From: Pseudomonas sp. UMAB-08 | Lineage (GTDB): Bacteria; Pseudomonadota; Gammaproteobacteria; Pseudomonadales; Pseudomonadaceae | DNA length: 64,000 nucleotides | Direction of reading: 5' to 3' | NCBI RefSeq assembly: GCF_900095225.1 | Contig: NZ_LT607430.1 | Span: forward strand, 27,425-91,424 | Position numbers and translations under genes: made by a program | Notes under the pieces: model-generated | What the model was told of the DNA's origin: nothing | The model's input: only the letters and a program-made list of their open reading frames with translations | The model's database searches: none | Shown: positions 16,613-26,153 of the stretch, piece by piece | How positions within the stretch are numbered: the stretch's first letter is position 1 | Layout of the letters: every line of letters starts with the position of its first letter

Positions 16613-18295
16613 CTAAAAACCTTCTATCCCCTGCACCCGCAATTGCTCACTCAATGCCTGTACCTGCGGATTTTGAAAAAACGCATTGAGCTGTGCGGCC
16701 CTTCCTGGACCGATTCCCGGCTCGCTTATCCACTGTTCGACACTCTTGGCCGCCAGTTCACTCCACTGGCTACCGAGGTCAACGTCAGCGGTCGGCGGTA
16801 ACCCGAGCGCTTTCACCCAGCGATGAAACGGTTGCTGTCGAGCCTGTTGAAAACTGCCAAGCAGTTTAGCGCTGCTGCGCTCGGCGAGGCCGGCAATGTT
16901 AGCAAGCTGCACGGCATCAAGGGTCATCCAATCGAGTAGGCCGTTAATCTGTTCGGCCCTGAGCAATGCATCCCACGTGCCAGGTCCCACCCCGGGCATT
17001 GCCAGCCCTTGCTTGCCACTGAGCCAAACCAGGCGCGCCTGAAACTGGCTTTCGCATCCCGGGCTCGGCTGCCAGCAACTCAGGGGGTGGTAGTCGCTCG
17101 CCTGCGGCACATTGAACTCAGCCCGTTCAACGCTGCGTGACACCACGCTGTCCAGGCGTGGGATGGTCAATCCCGCCAGGCTGATTGCGATCTGGTCGCC
17201 GGGGCGGATGTCCATTTTTTGCCAGCGTACCAGGGAGCCGACATTGATCCGTTTGACGTTCCGATCATCCAGACGCACCGGGTCCACGTCCAGAACCGGC
17301 GTGATTCGGCCGCTGCGACCGATGTTGAAGTTGACCTTGCGCACGTTCGCGATCACTTGGGCGTAGGGGTATTTCCAGGCTGCGATCCAGTAGGGCGCCT
17401 TGGCTTGCCAACGTTGTGCAGAGGGTCGCTGGCTCTGGCGCATGACCACTCCATCGGTGGCGAAGGGCAGGGCATTGCGGTACCAGTGCTCGCGCCATTG
17501 CTGCGCCTGAGCGAAGTTTTGCAGAGGCTTGCTATAGAGCGCACTGTCGGTGAACCCCATGGCACTCAATCCGGCGAGGCGTTCGGTAAGGTGCTCCGGC
17601 CCGCTTGGCCAGTCCCAGACGAACAGGCCTACATTTGCCGCCTCGTCTGCGCTGATTACCTTGCGCGAGAGCAGCCCGGCGACCTTGCTGCGCGCGTTCA
17701 GGCTGCCGCCGTCGGCTTGCACATGGTCTGCCAGCCGCCAGTACAACTCGCCTTGCAGCACCAGACTTTCCGGCCAGGGCAGGTGCTGCGCGATGGCGGG
17801 TAACTGGCGTGCGTTGTGGGTCCAGTCCTGTCCTGTGAGCCCATCGCCCCGGCTAATGACCTGCGTCAACTGGCCGCTTTCATACACCAGCGTGACCGCG
17901 ACCCCGTCGACCTTGGGCTGAATCCACACGTCCTTACGGTCCTTGAGCCAGGCTTGCACTGCGCGTTCGTTGCGCAGTTTGCTCAGCCCGGTATGGGGAA
18001 TGGGATGCGCGAGCGGACCGCCCGCTGTTTTCAGCGGATTGTCGTCAGGCGCCTTCTGAGCAAAGCACCCACGCCACAGCGTCAGGCGTGCGCGAGACTG
18101 GTCATAAAGCTCATCCGCGATCAGAGAAATCCCTTGGCGGTGATAGCTGTCATCCCAGTGGGCAATGTGCTGTTGCAGGGCAACCAGTTCGGTTCGGACC
18201 TTGGCAGGCGGCCAGTCAGGGCAGGTGTCGGCGTTGACGGTTAACGAGGCGAGCGCGAAAACAGCACTGATCAATACACGCAGAACGGGCAGCAT
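16613..18295 (-). CDS. ligB: NAD+-dependent DNA ligase LigB
   Basis: A 560-residue ligase of the LigB branch. The nucleotidyltransferase lysine is K128 in QPKVDGVAVTLV, followed by ISRGDGLTGQDWT, the EG-containing motif LQGELYWR, TDGVVMRQ and AAWKYPYAQVIANV. OB-fold and helix-hairpin-helix parts follow, and there is no C-terminal BRCT domain, as usual for LigB. Residues 1-22 (VLRVLISAVFALASLTVNA) look like a signal peptide, a peculiarity of this subfamily in Pseudomonas that raises the question of where it acts. The main replicative ligase LigA is not in this window. Confidence 0.94.
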   Translation of the reverse strand: MLPVLRVLISAVFALASLTVNADTCPDWPPAKVRTELVALQQHIAHWDDSYHRQGISLIADELYDQSRARLTLWRGCFAQKAPDDNPLKTAGGPLAHPIPHTGLSKLRNERAVQAWLKDRKDVWIQPKVDGVAVTLVYESGQLTQVISRGDGLTGQDWTHNARQLPAIAQHLPWPESLVLQGELYWRLADHVQADGGSLNARSKVAGLLSRKVISADEAANVGLFVWDWPSGPEHLTERLAGLSAMGFTDSALYSKPLQNFAQAQQWREHWYRNALPFATDGVVMRQSQRPSAQRWQAKAPYWIAAWKYPYAQVIANVRKVNFNIGRSGRITPVLDVDPVRLDDRNVKRINVGSLVRWQKMDIRPGDQIAISLAGLTIPRLDSVVSRSVERAEFNVPQASDYHPLSCWQPSPGCESQFQARLVWLSGKQGLAMPGVGPGTWDALLRAEQINGLLDWMTLDAVQLANIAGLAERSSAKLLGSFQQARQQPFHRWVKALGLPPTADVDLGSQWSELAAKSVEQWISEPGIGPGRAAQLNAFFQNPQVQALSEQLRVQGIEGF

Positions 18296-18414
18296 CGAAG
18301 CATCCTTGCTTGGAGGGATGCCATGAGGCTAGTCGCTAGGTCAGGGTGGAAGAGCATTGACTGGTTACAGGATTTTGCAGTGCCCGCGATGGCGGAGGGA
18401 TTTCCAGCAGACAT

Positions 18415-18449
18415 AAAAAAGCCCCCGCCGACCAACGTCGACGGGGGCT
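18415..18449 (-). terminator. Rho-independent terminator after metK
   Basis: On the minus strand AGCCCCCG / CGGGGGCT, with an inner GTCGACGTTGGTCGGC extension, is followed by TTTTTT. It lies 27 bases beyond the metK stop. Confidence 0.93.
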
Positions 18450-18475
18450 GTTTCTAACCTGAAACGCTGGCGCTA

Positions 18476-19666
<1,191 letters not shown>

Positions 19667-19685
19667 ATCGACGGGTTTCCTGAAT

Positions 19686-20681
19686 TTACCGATGGTGAGT
19701 GTTGCCAGCCGGTCGCTGAAAGTGGCGAACCTGGATCTGGAAACCATTACGTAGCCCTATATAGAGGCTTTCCCCGGGAACGAGTCCCGCAGCAGTGGCC
19801 CAACGGGCCAGATCATCCTGTTCAAAACCCAACCAGAGATCGCCGCAGGCCTCCTTGGCCCAGCTCTGGTCGTGGCTACACAACTCTGTCACCAAAAGGC
19901 TACCGCCTGGTTGCACCAGATGGGCCAGTTGTTTAAGTGCTTCGGCCGGTGCAGCAAAATGGTGAAGCACCATATTCAATACAACGCAGTCGGCGCGCAC
20001 CGTGACGTTGTTCAAGGCGTCGGCCAGTTGCAGCTCGACATTGCCCAGTGCTTCGCGCTCGCAGACCTGGCGGGCCAGTTCCAGCATCGCCGGGCTGTTG
20101 TCCAGCGCGGTGACGTGGCGAAAACGCCGCGCCAGTTCCGGCAGAAAACCACCATCGCCCGGGCCGACTTCCACCGCAGTGGCGTCGTGGCTGAAACTCA
20201 GCGTGTCCAGAAGCGATAGCAGGCTCTCGCGATATTGCGCCAGACCCGCGATCAAATCCTGCTGGGCACGAAATTTTTCCGCGACCCGTGCGAAGAAGTC
20301 CTGACTGGCCGTCGCCCGTTGCCGGTGCACCAGGCCAATGCGCGCCTGAACATCGCCGGGCAAGGCCAGGTTATCGACTTCGTCGAGCAGTGCCGCGTGC
20401 AGCCTGCCGCCCAGTTGTTCGGTGTGGGGCAGGGCGCGACGGTAAAAAATCGCATTGCCTTCGCGGCGTGTCGCTACCAGCTCGGCCTGAGACAGCACCT
20501 TTAAATGGTGGCTCATGCCGGATTGGCCGATGGCGAAAATCTGTGCCAGCTCCAGAACCCCGAACGAATCGTTGGCCAGCGCGCGCAGCACATTGAGTCG
20601 CAGCGGGTCGCCTCCGGCTTTGCACAAGGCAGCCAGATCGTCGCTGTCATCATGGCGGATTGCAGGCACGCTAAGGTTCAT
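19686..20681 (-). CDS. ArsR-type HTH / SAM-dependent methyltransferase-domain regulator (SahR-like)
   Basis: A 331-residue two-domain protein. Residues 15-85 are an ArsR winged helix (recognition helix region QSGMSHHLKVLSQAELVATR, wing GNAIFYR). Residues about 130-320 are a class I methyltransferase fold with motif I AVEVGPGDGGFLPELA (169-184) and later CVVLNMVLHHFAAP and LVQPGGSLLVTEL. Its place directly before metK, and the domain pairing, suggest a sensor that reads SAM or SAH through the methyltransferase-like domain and controls metK, in the manner of the SahR regulators of methionine metabolism. That ligand is inference. Like other ArsR proteins it probably represses its own operon from the palindrome 38 bases upstream of its start. 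Confidence 0.88.
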   Translation of the reverse strand: MNLSVPAIRHDDSDDLAALCKAGGDPLRLNVLRALANDSFGVLELAQIFAIGQSGMSHHLKVLSQAELVATRREGNAIFYRRALPHTEQLGGRLHAALLDEVDNLALPGDVQARIGLVHRQRATASQDFFARVAEKFRAQQDLIAGLAQYRESLLSLLDTLSFSHDATAVEVGPGDGGFLPELARRFRHVTALDNSPAMLELARQVCEREALGNVELQLADALNNVTVRADCVVLNMVLHHFAAPAEALKQLAHLVQPGGSLLVTELCSHDQSWAKEACGDLWLGFEQDDLARWATAAGLVPGESLYIGLRNGFQIQVRHFQRPAGNTHHR

Positions 20682-20719
20682 AGGGCTGGCAGTCTAGAGA
20701 GCGATTGTTCGTCTCGCAA

Positions 20720-20749
20720 GACCAATATCAAAAAGTTTTGATATTGGTC
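20720..20749. promoter_or_regulatory. Perfect 14-bp-arm palindrome, putative operator of the regulator-metK operon
   Basis: GACCAATATCAAAA - AG - TTTTGATATTGGTC is a perfect inverted repeat centred 54 bases before the ATG of the ArsR-type regulator and 225 before tktA. It is AT-rich and two-fold symmetric, as expected of an ArsR dimer site, and unlike any REP here. It could control both diverging units. Confidence 0.8.
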
Positions 20750-20959
20750 GATGGGTGGTGCCCGTCATGCGCATTCGGCACTGCGTGAATGCGCCAGACA
20801 GGTTTGTGTCTGAGGAATATCCGGTTTGGCCGTGCAATAACGAGGACAGCGCAGGAAAAACGCCTTCCAACGACTATCTGTCATTGCCCCGAAGCAGTGC
20901 CTGAGGGAAAATGCTCACCTTTTTTCCGATCCCATCCTTTCAGTTCCAGGAGATCAGCG

Positions 20960-22957
20960 ATGCCCAGCCGTCGTGAGCGTGCCAACGCCATTCGTGCCCT
21001 CAGCATGGATGCCGTGCAAAAAGCCAACAGCGGCCATCCCGGTGCCCCTATGGGCATGGCGGATATCGCCGAGGTGCTTTGGCGTGATTACCTCAAACAC
21101 AACCCGAGCAATCCATCGTTCGCCGACCGTGACCGCTTCATCATGTCCAACGGCCACGGTTCGATGCTGGTTTACTCGCTGCTGCACCTGACCGGTTACG
21201 ACCTGTCCATCGACGACCTGAAAAATTTTCGCCAGTTGCACAGCCGTACGCCGGGTCACCCTGAATATGGCTACACCCCTGGCGTCGAGACCACCACCGG
21301 TCCTTTGGGGCAGGGGTTGGCCAATGCCGTCGGTTTTGCCATCGCTGAAAAAGTGCTGGCCGAACAGTTCAACCGTCCAGGTCACGACATCGTCGATCAC
21401 CACACCTACGTGTTCCTGGGTGATGGCTGCATGATGGAAGGCATTTCCCACGAAGTCGGCTCGTTGGCCGGTACGCTGGGTCTGGGCAAACTGATCGCGT
21501 TCTACGATGACAACGGCATTTCCATCGATGGCGAAGTCGAAGGCTGGTTCACTGACGATACGCCAAAGCGTTTTGAAGCCTACAACTGGCAAGTGATCCG
21601 TAACGTCGACGGCCACGATGCCGAAGAAATCAAGATCGCCATCGAAACAGCACGTAAAAGCGCGCAACCCACGCTGATCTGCTGCAAGACCACCATTGGT
21701 TTCGGTTCGCCAAACAAGCAAGGCAAGGAAGACTGCCATGGCGCTCCACTGGGCGACGCGGAAATCGCGCTGACCCGTGCTGCGCTGAAATGGAATTACG
21801 GTCCTTTCGAAATTCCGGCGGATATCTATGCCGAGTGGAACGCCAAGGAATCGGGTCTGGCCGTGGAAGCCGAGTGGGACCAGCGTTTTGCTGCCTACTC
21901 CGCCGAACACCCGGAACTGGCCAACGAATTGATCCGTCGCATGAGCGGCGAGCTGCCGGCTGATTTCGCTGAAAAAGCCACGGCCTACATCGCCGAAGTC
22001 GATGCCAAGGGCGAAACCATCGCCAGCCGTAAAGCCAGCCAGAACGCATTGAATGCCTTCGGTCCGCTGCTGCCTGAGTTCCTTGGCGGTTCGGCTGACC
22101 TGGCAGGCTCCAACCTGACTATCTGGAAAGGCTGCAAGAGCCTCACGGCTGAAGACTTCAGCGGTAACTACCTGCATTACGGTGTTCGCGAATTCGGCAT
22201 GAGCGCGATCATGAACGGTATTGCACTGCACGGCGGTTTCGTACCGTACGGCGCGACCTTCCTGATTTTCATGGAATACGCGCGCAACGCAGTGCGCATG
22301 GCCTCGCTGATGAAACAGCGCGTGCTGTTCGTCTACACCCACGACTCCATCGGTCTGGGCGAAGACGGCCCGACGCACCAGCCAATCGAGCAACTGGCCA
22401 GCCTGCGTGGCACGCCGAACCTCGATACCTGGCGCCCGGCGGATGCCGTGGAATCGGCAGTGGCCTGGAAATACGCGATTGAGCGTAACGACGGTCCATC
22501 GGCCCTGGTGTTCTCTCGCCAGAACCTGACTCACCAATCCCGCAATGCCATTCAATTGGCGGAAATCGCCCGTGGCGGCTACGTGCTGCGCGACTGTGTG
22601 GGTGAGCCTGAGCTGATCCTGATCTCCACCGGTTCCGAAGTGGGCTTGGCGGTACTGGCTTACGAGAAACTGACTGCACAAGGCCGTAATGTGCGCGTGG
22701 TTTCCATGCCCTGCACCAGCGTCTTCGACGCCCAGGACGCGATGTACAAGCAAACGGTTCTGCCGTTGCAAGTCAGCGCGCGTATCGCCATCGAAGCCGC
22801 TCACGCGGACTACTGGTACAAATACGTTGGTCTGGAAGGTCGGGTCATCGGCATGACCACCTTCGGCGAGTCGGCGCCTGCGCCTGCCTTGTTCGAAGAG
22901 TTCGGTTTCACCCTGGAAAACATCCTGGGTACGGCTGAAGAGTTGCTCGAAGACTAA
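20960..22957 (+). CDS. tktA: Transketolase
   Basis: A 665-residue thiamine-diphosphate enzyme of the pentose phosphate pathway. Visible are the N-terminal AMDAVQKANSGHPGAPMGMA-type helix (here SMDAVQKANSGHPGAPMGMA), the TPP/Mg motif GDGCMMEGISHEVGSLAG near residue 155, and in the pyrimidine domain RYGVREFGMS-like HYGVREFGMSAIMNGIALHG and FVYTHDSIGLGEDGPTHQPI. The start is the ATG at 20960 with AGGAG upstream; the longer in-frame frame to 20789 crosses promoter sequence. Downstream are epd and pgk, the same order as in P. aeruginosa, linking pentose-phosphate, pyridoxal phosphate and glycolytic enzymes. A 727-codon antisense frame here is an artefact. Confidence 0.97.
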   Translation: MPSRRERANAIRALSMDAVQKANSGHPGAPMGMADIAEVLWRDYLKHNPSNPSFADRDRFIMSNGHGSMLVYSLLHLTGYDLSIDDLKNFRQLHSRTPGHPEYGYTPGVETTTGPLGQGLANAVGFAIAEKVLAEQFNRPGHDIVDHHTYVFLGDGCMMEGISHEVGSLAGTLGLGKLIAFYDDNGISIDGEVEGWFTDDTPKRFEAYNWQVIRNVDGHDAEEIKIAIETARKSAQPTLICCKTTIGFGSPNKQGKEDCHGAPLGDAEIALTRAALKWNYGPFEIPADIYAEWNAKESGLAVEAEWDQRFAAYSAEHPELANELIRRMSGELPADFAEKATAYIAEVDAKGETIASRKASQNALNAFGPLLPEFLGGSADLAGSNLTIWKGCKSLTAEDFSGNYLHYGVREFGMSAIMNGIALHGGFVPYGATFLIFMEYARNAVRMASLMKQRVLFVYTHDSIGLGEDGPTHQPIEQLASLRGTPNLDTWRPADAVESAVAWKYAIERNDGPSALVFSRQNLTHQSRNAIQLAEIARGGYVLRDCVGEPELILISTGSEVGLAVLAYEKLTAQGRNVRVVSMPCTSVFDAQDAMYKQTVLPLQVSARIAIEAAHADYWYKYVGLEGRVIGMTTFGESAPAPALFEEFGFTLENILGTAEELLED

Positions 22958-22975
22958 GAAACAAAGCGTTCCCCT

Positions 22976-23078
22976 TGTAGGAGCGCGCTTGCCCGCGATT
23001 GACTGCGCAGCAGTCACACGATGTTGTCTTGCATCTGAAGGCCGTTCCGGCCTTATCGCGGGCAAGCGCGCTCCTACA
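22976..23078. repeat. REP pair between tktA and epd
   Basis: Inverted copies of TGTAGGAGCGCGCTTGCCCG (22976) and CGGGCAAGCGCGCTCCTACA (ending 23078) with an inner GAAGGCCGTTCCGGCCTT palindrome. Confidence 0.9.
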
Positions 23079-23106
23079 GGTTTCAACACCTGCCAGCGAG
23101 AACCCC

Positions 23107-24156
23107 ATGCCTCAGCCACGTCTGTATAAAGTTGCACTCAACGGCTACGGCCGTATCGGTCGTTGTGTCTTGCGTGCGCTGTGTGAGCGAGGGGCGAAAG
23201 CCGGGTTTGAAGTGGTTGCATTGAACGATCTGGCGGATATAGCCAGTCTCGAATACCTCACGCGCTTTGACTCAACCCACGGTCGCTTTCCTGGCGAAGT
23301 GCGGGTCGAAGGCGAATATTTGTACATCAACGAGCACGGCATCAAGGTGCTGCGCAGCGCAACCCCTGAAGGGATCGATTGGGCCGGGCTCGGCGTTGAT
23401 CTGGTGCTTGAATGCTCGGGCGCTTACAACACCCGGGAAGATGGCCAGCGCTTTCTCGACGCGGGCGCCCCCCGCGTGTTGTTCTCGCAACCAATGGCCA
23501 GCGAAGCGGATGTTGATGCCACCATCGTGTATGGCATCAATCAGGACAAACTGACGGGCATCGAACTGCTGGTGTCCAACGCTTCCTGCACCACCAATTG
23601 CAGTGTGCCGCTGTTGCGTTTGCTCGATCAGGCCATCGGTCTGGAATACATTTCCATCACCACCATCCACTCTGCGATGAACGACCAACCGGTGATCGAC
23701 GCCTATCATCACGAAGACCTGCGCCGTACGCGTTCGGCCTTTCAGTCGATTATTCCGGTGTCCACTGGTCTGGCGCGTGGCATCGAACGGCTTTTGCCGG
23801 AACTTGCCGGGCGAATTCAGGCCAAAGCAGTGCGTGTGCCAACGGTTAACGTCTCTTGCCTCGATATCACCCTGCAGACTGCGCGTGATACCGATGCCGC
23901 CGAGATCAACCGGATCCTTCGCGACGCCGCCACCAGCGGCCCGTTGAAAGGGTTGTTGGCGTATACCGAGCTGCCGCATGCCAGCTGTGATTTCAATCAT
24001 GACCCTCATTCGGCGATTGTCGATGCCAGTCAGACACGCGTTTCCGGCCCAAGGCTGGTGAATTTGCTGGCGTGGTTCGATAACGAATGGGGTTTTGCCA
24101 ACCGAATGCTCGACGTCGCCGATCACTATCTGCGCGTTGCTCACAAACAACAGTAA
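23107..24156 (+). CDS. epd: Erythrose-4-phosphate dehydrogenase Epd
   Basis: A 349-residue protein of the GAPDH superfamily, of the Epd type that oxidises D-erythrose 4-phosphate on the way to pyridoxal phosphate. The NAD-binding start VALNGYGRIGRCVLRALCER (residues 9-28), the catalytic Cys161 in SNASCTTNCSVPLLRLLD, and ITTIHSAMNDQPVIDAYHHE (the Epd-like replacement of the classical GAPDH segment) are clear, and the end reads LLAWFDNEWGFANRMLDVAD. The start at 23107 follows the REP pair; the ribosome site there (AGCGAGAACCCC) is weak. It is followed after 15 bases by pgk. The remaining uncertainty is a GapB-like glycolytic role. Confidence 0.93.
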   Translation: MPQPRLYKVALNGYGRIGRCVLRALCERGAKAGFEVVALNDLADIASLEYLTRFDSTHGRFPGEVRVEGEYLYINEHGIKVLRSATPEGIDWAGLGVDLVLECSGAYNTREDGQRFLDAGAPRVLFSQPMASEADVDATIVYGINQDKLTGIELLVSNASCTTNCSVPLLRLLDQAIGLEYISITTIHSAMNDQPVIDAYHHEDLRRTRSAFQSIIPVSTGLARGIERLLPELAGRIQAKAVRVPTVNVSCLDITLQTARDTDAAEINRILRDAATSGPLKGLLAYTELPHASCDFNHDPHSAIVDASQTRVSGPRLVNLLAWFDNEWGFANRMLDVADHYLRVAHKQQ

Positions 24157-24171
24157 ACCAGGGACAGCCTC

Positions 24172-25335
24172 ATGACCGTGTTGAAGATGACCGACCTCGA
24201 TCTGCAAGGTAAGCGTGTATTGATCCGTGAAGACCTCAACGTTCCGGTCAAGGACGGTGTGGTAACCAGCGATGCGCGGATTCTTGCTTCGCTGCCGACC
24301 ATCAAACTGGCGCTGGAAAAGGGCGCAGCCGTTATGGTCTGCTCTCACCTGGGCCGTCCGACCGAGGGCGAGTTCTCTGCCGAGAACAGCCTCAAACCGG
24401 TTGCCGACTACCTGAGCAAGGCGTTGGGTCGTGACGTGCCGCTGGTGGCTGACTACCTGGACGGTGTCGAGGTCAAGGCGGGCGACATCGTGCTGTTCGA
24501 GAACGTGCGCTTCAACAAGGGCGAGAAGAAAAACACCGACGAGCTCGCGCAAAAATACGCCGCCCTGTGCGATGTATTCGTGATGGACGCTTTCGGTACG
24601 GCTCACCGCGCCGAGGGCTCGACCCACGGCGTCAGCAAGTTCGCCAAAGTCGCTTGCGCCGGCCCGTTGCTGGCTGCCGAGCTGGATGCGTTGGGCAAAG
24701 CCCTTGGCGCTCCGGCCCAGCCAATGGCGGCTATCGTCGCGGGCTCCAAGGTCTCGACCAAGCTGGATGTGCTTAACAGCCTGAGCCAGATCTGCAACCA
24801 GTTGATCGTCGGTGGCGGCATCGCCAACACCTTCCTCGCAGCAGCCGGGCACAATGTCGGCAAATCGCTGTACGAGCCCGATCTGCTGGACACCGCACGT
24901 GCCATCGCCGCCAAAGTCAGCGTGCCGCTGCCGGTGGATGTGGTGGTGGCCAAGGAATTCGCCGAAAGCGCTGTGGCGACGGTCAAACTGATCGCCGATG
25001 TGGCCGACGACGACATGATTCTGGATATCGGTCCGCAAACTGCAGCGCATTTCGCCGACTTGTTGAAATCTTCGAAGACTATTCTGTGGAACGGTCCGGT
25101 TGGCGTGTTCGAGTTCGACCAATTCGGCGAAGGCACCAAGACGTTGGCCAAGGCCATTGCGGCCAGCGATGCATTTTCCATTGCGGGCGGTGGCGATACG
25201 CTGGCGGCCATCGATAAATATGGCGTTGCGGATCAAATCTCCTACATTTCTACCGGGGGTGGCGCTTTCCTTGAGTTCGTCGAAGGCAAAGTCCTGCCAG
25301 CGGTTGAAGTATTGGAGCAGCGGGCCAAGGCCTGA
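24172..25335 (+). CDS. pgk: Phosphoglycerate kinase
   Basis: A 387-residue glycolytic/gluconeogenic kinase of ordinary length. Recognised by KRVLIREDLNVPVKDGVVTS at the substrate site, the MVCSHLGRPTEGE motif, VMDAFGTAHRAEGSTHGV, AIVAGSKVSTKLDVL and the C-terminal nucleotide loop SIAGGGDTLAAI followed by ISTGGGAFLEFVEG. GGGACAG precedes the ATG and the gene follows epd closely, so the two are co-transcribed. Confidence 0.98.
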   Translation: MTVLKMTDLDLQGKRVLIREDLNVPVKDGVVTSDARILASLPTIKLALEKGAAVMVCSHLGRPTEGEFSAENSLKPVADYLSKALGRDVPLVADYLDGVEVKAGDIVLFENVRFNKGEKKNTDELAQKYAALCDVFVMDAFGTAHRAEGSTHGVSKFAKVACAGPLLAAELDALGKALGAPAQPMAAIVAGSKVSTKLDVLNSLSQICNQLIVGGGIANTFLAAAGHNVGKSLYEPDLLDTARAIAAKVSVPLPVDVVVAKEFAESAVATVKLIADVADDDMILDIGPQTAAHFADLLKSSKTILWNGPVGVFEFDQFGEGTKTLAKAIAASDAFSIAGGGDTLAAIDKYGVADQISYISTGGGAFLEFVEGKVLPAVEVLEQRAKA

Positions 25336-25363
25336 GCATCCGGTGTGGGTGAAGGGGATTTAC

Positions 25364-25588
25364 ATGCTCAAGCGGTTACCGCTGTTTGTCATTGCCGGTC
25401 TGATGGCCGGGTGTGCCAGTGAGCCCGGCGCCGAAGACGCAAAAGCCGCGCCCAAGGCGCCTCGGGCAAGCTGCTACGAGGCTGACTGGCAGGCGGAAAC
25501 CGTGCCGATCATCTACAAGCGCGGTGGTCCGGATGCACTGGACAAGTACGAGGTCACGCCTGCTGAGGTAAAGGCGGGCTGTCCTTGA
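25364..25588 (+). CDS. Small lipoprotein of unknown function
   Basis: A 74-residue protein with a lipoprotein signal (MLKRLPLFVIAGLMAGC, lipobox LMAGC, Cys17). The short mature part has two further cysteines (SCYEADW and a C-terminal GCP), so a disulfide is possible. Start at the ATG 25364 with GAAGGGGA upstream. The position between pgk and fba is conserved in other Pseudomonas, where I recall two small hypothetical genes at the same place. No function is known to me. Confidence 0.85.
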   Translation: MLKRLPLFVIAGLMAGCASEPGAEDAKAAPKAPRASCYEADWQAETVPIIYKRGGPDALDKYEVTPAEVKAGCP

Positions 25589-25698
25589 GGCTTGGGGTGC
25601 GATTGAGCCTACGATGATTGCAATCAGGAACAAAACCGCCCCTGATCGACCGAAGTGATTGGCACCTGCCGAGCTTCATGGGGTGGCCAGGAGAAGTA

Positions 25699-26022
25699 AT
25701 GAAAGGCTTAATCGCCCTTGCGACATTTGCAGTGCTGGGCGGATGCGCCAGTATGAATGCACCGGAACAACAGAGCGCATGGACCCGTTGGGTGTGTGAC
25801 AGTCAGGCCGAAGTGCTATGGCATTTCACCGACAGCACCAAGACTCAAGTCGATGTTCGCCTGGGTGGCAAAGATCAGGTCTATCGTTTAAAGCCTGAGC
25901 CTGGCGCTTCCGGGGAGTTGTACAGCGACGGTGTGTTGGCGTTTCACATAAAGGGTGAGGAAGGCCTGGTGTACTGGGTCGCCACCAATGATTTGATCGG
26001 TCGCGCTTGCAAGGCTCCCTAG
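25699..26022 (+). CDS. MliC-like small lipoprotein (putative C-type lysozyme inhibitor)
   Basis: A 107-residue lipoprotein precursor with lipobox LGGC (Cys16) and a mature domain resembling MliC. WVCDSQAEVLWHFTD begins the barrel, then a strand pair VDVRLGGKDQVYRLKPEPGA, the SGELYSDGVLAFHIKGEE segment and a final Cys (GRACKAP) that can pair with the first. MliC proteins sit in the outer membrane and block host lysozyme. The match is by pattern and moderate. Start at 25699 with AGGAGAA upstream. Confidence 0.75.
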   Translation: MKGLIALATFAVLGGCASMNAPEQQSAWTRWVCDSQAEVLWHFTDSTKTQVDVRLGGKDQVYRLKPEPGASGELYSDGVLAFHIKGEEGLVYWVATNDLIGRACKAP

Positions 26023-26153
26023 TTCGGCGCTGAGTATGTTTGCGACTGCCTGTTAAACGCGTTCGGCCATTGTCCGATGCGCAAAATTTGAATAGCAGCC
26101 GCCGTTAAGGCAGGCTTGCACGATTAACGACCCTACCGGGAGAGAGACCTAAA

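Noticed and set aside
20954..23137. 727-codon open frame antisense to tktA
   Set aside because: Antisense shadow of a highly codon-biased gene; it crosses a REP pair at its start.
23272..25236. 654-codon open frame antisense to epd and pgk
   Set aside because: Spans two real genes and their intergenic gap on the opposite strand, so it cannot be a conserved protein.
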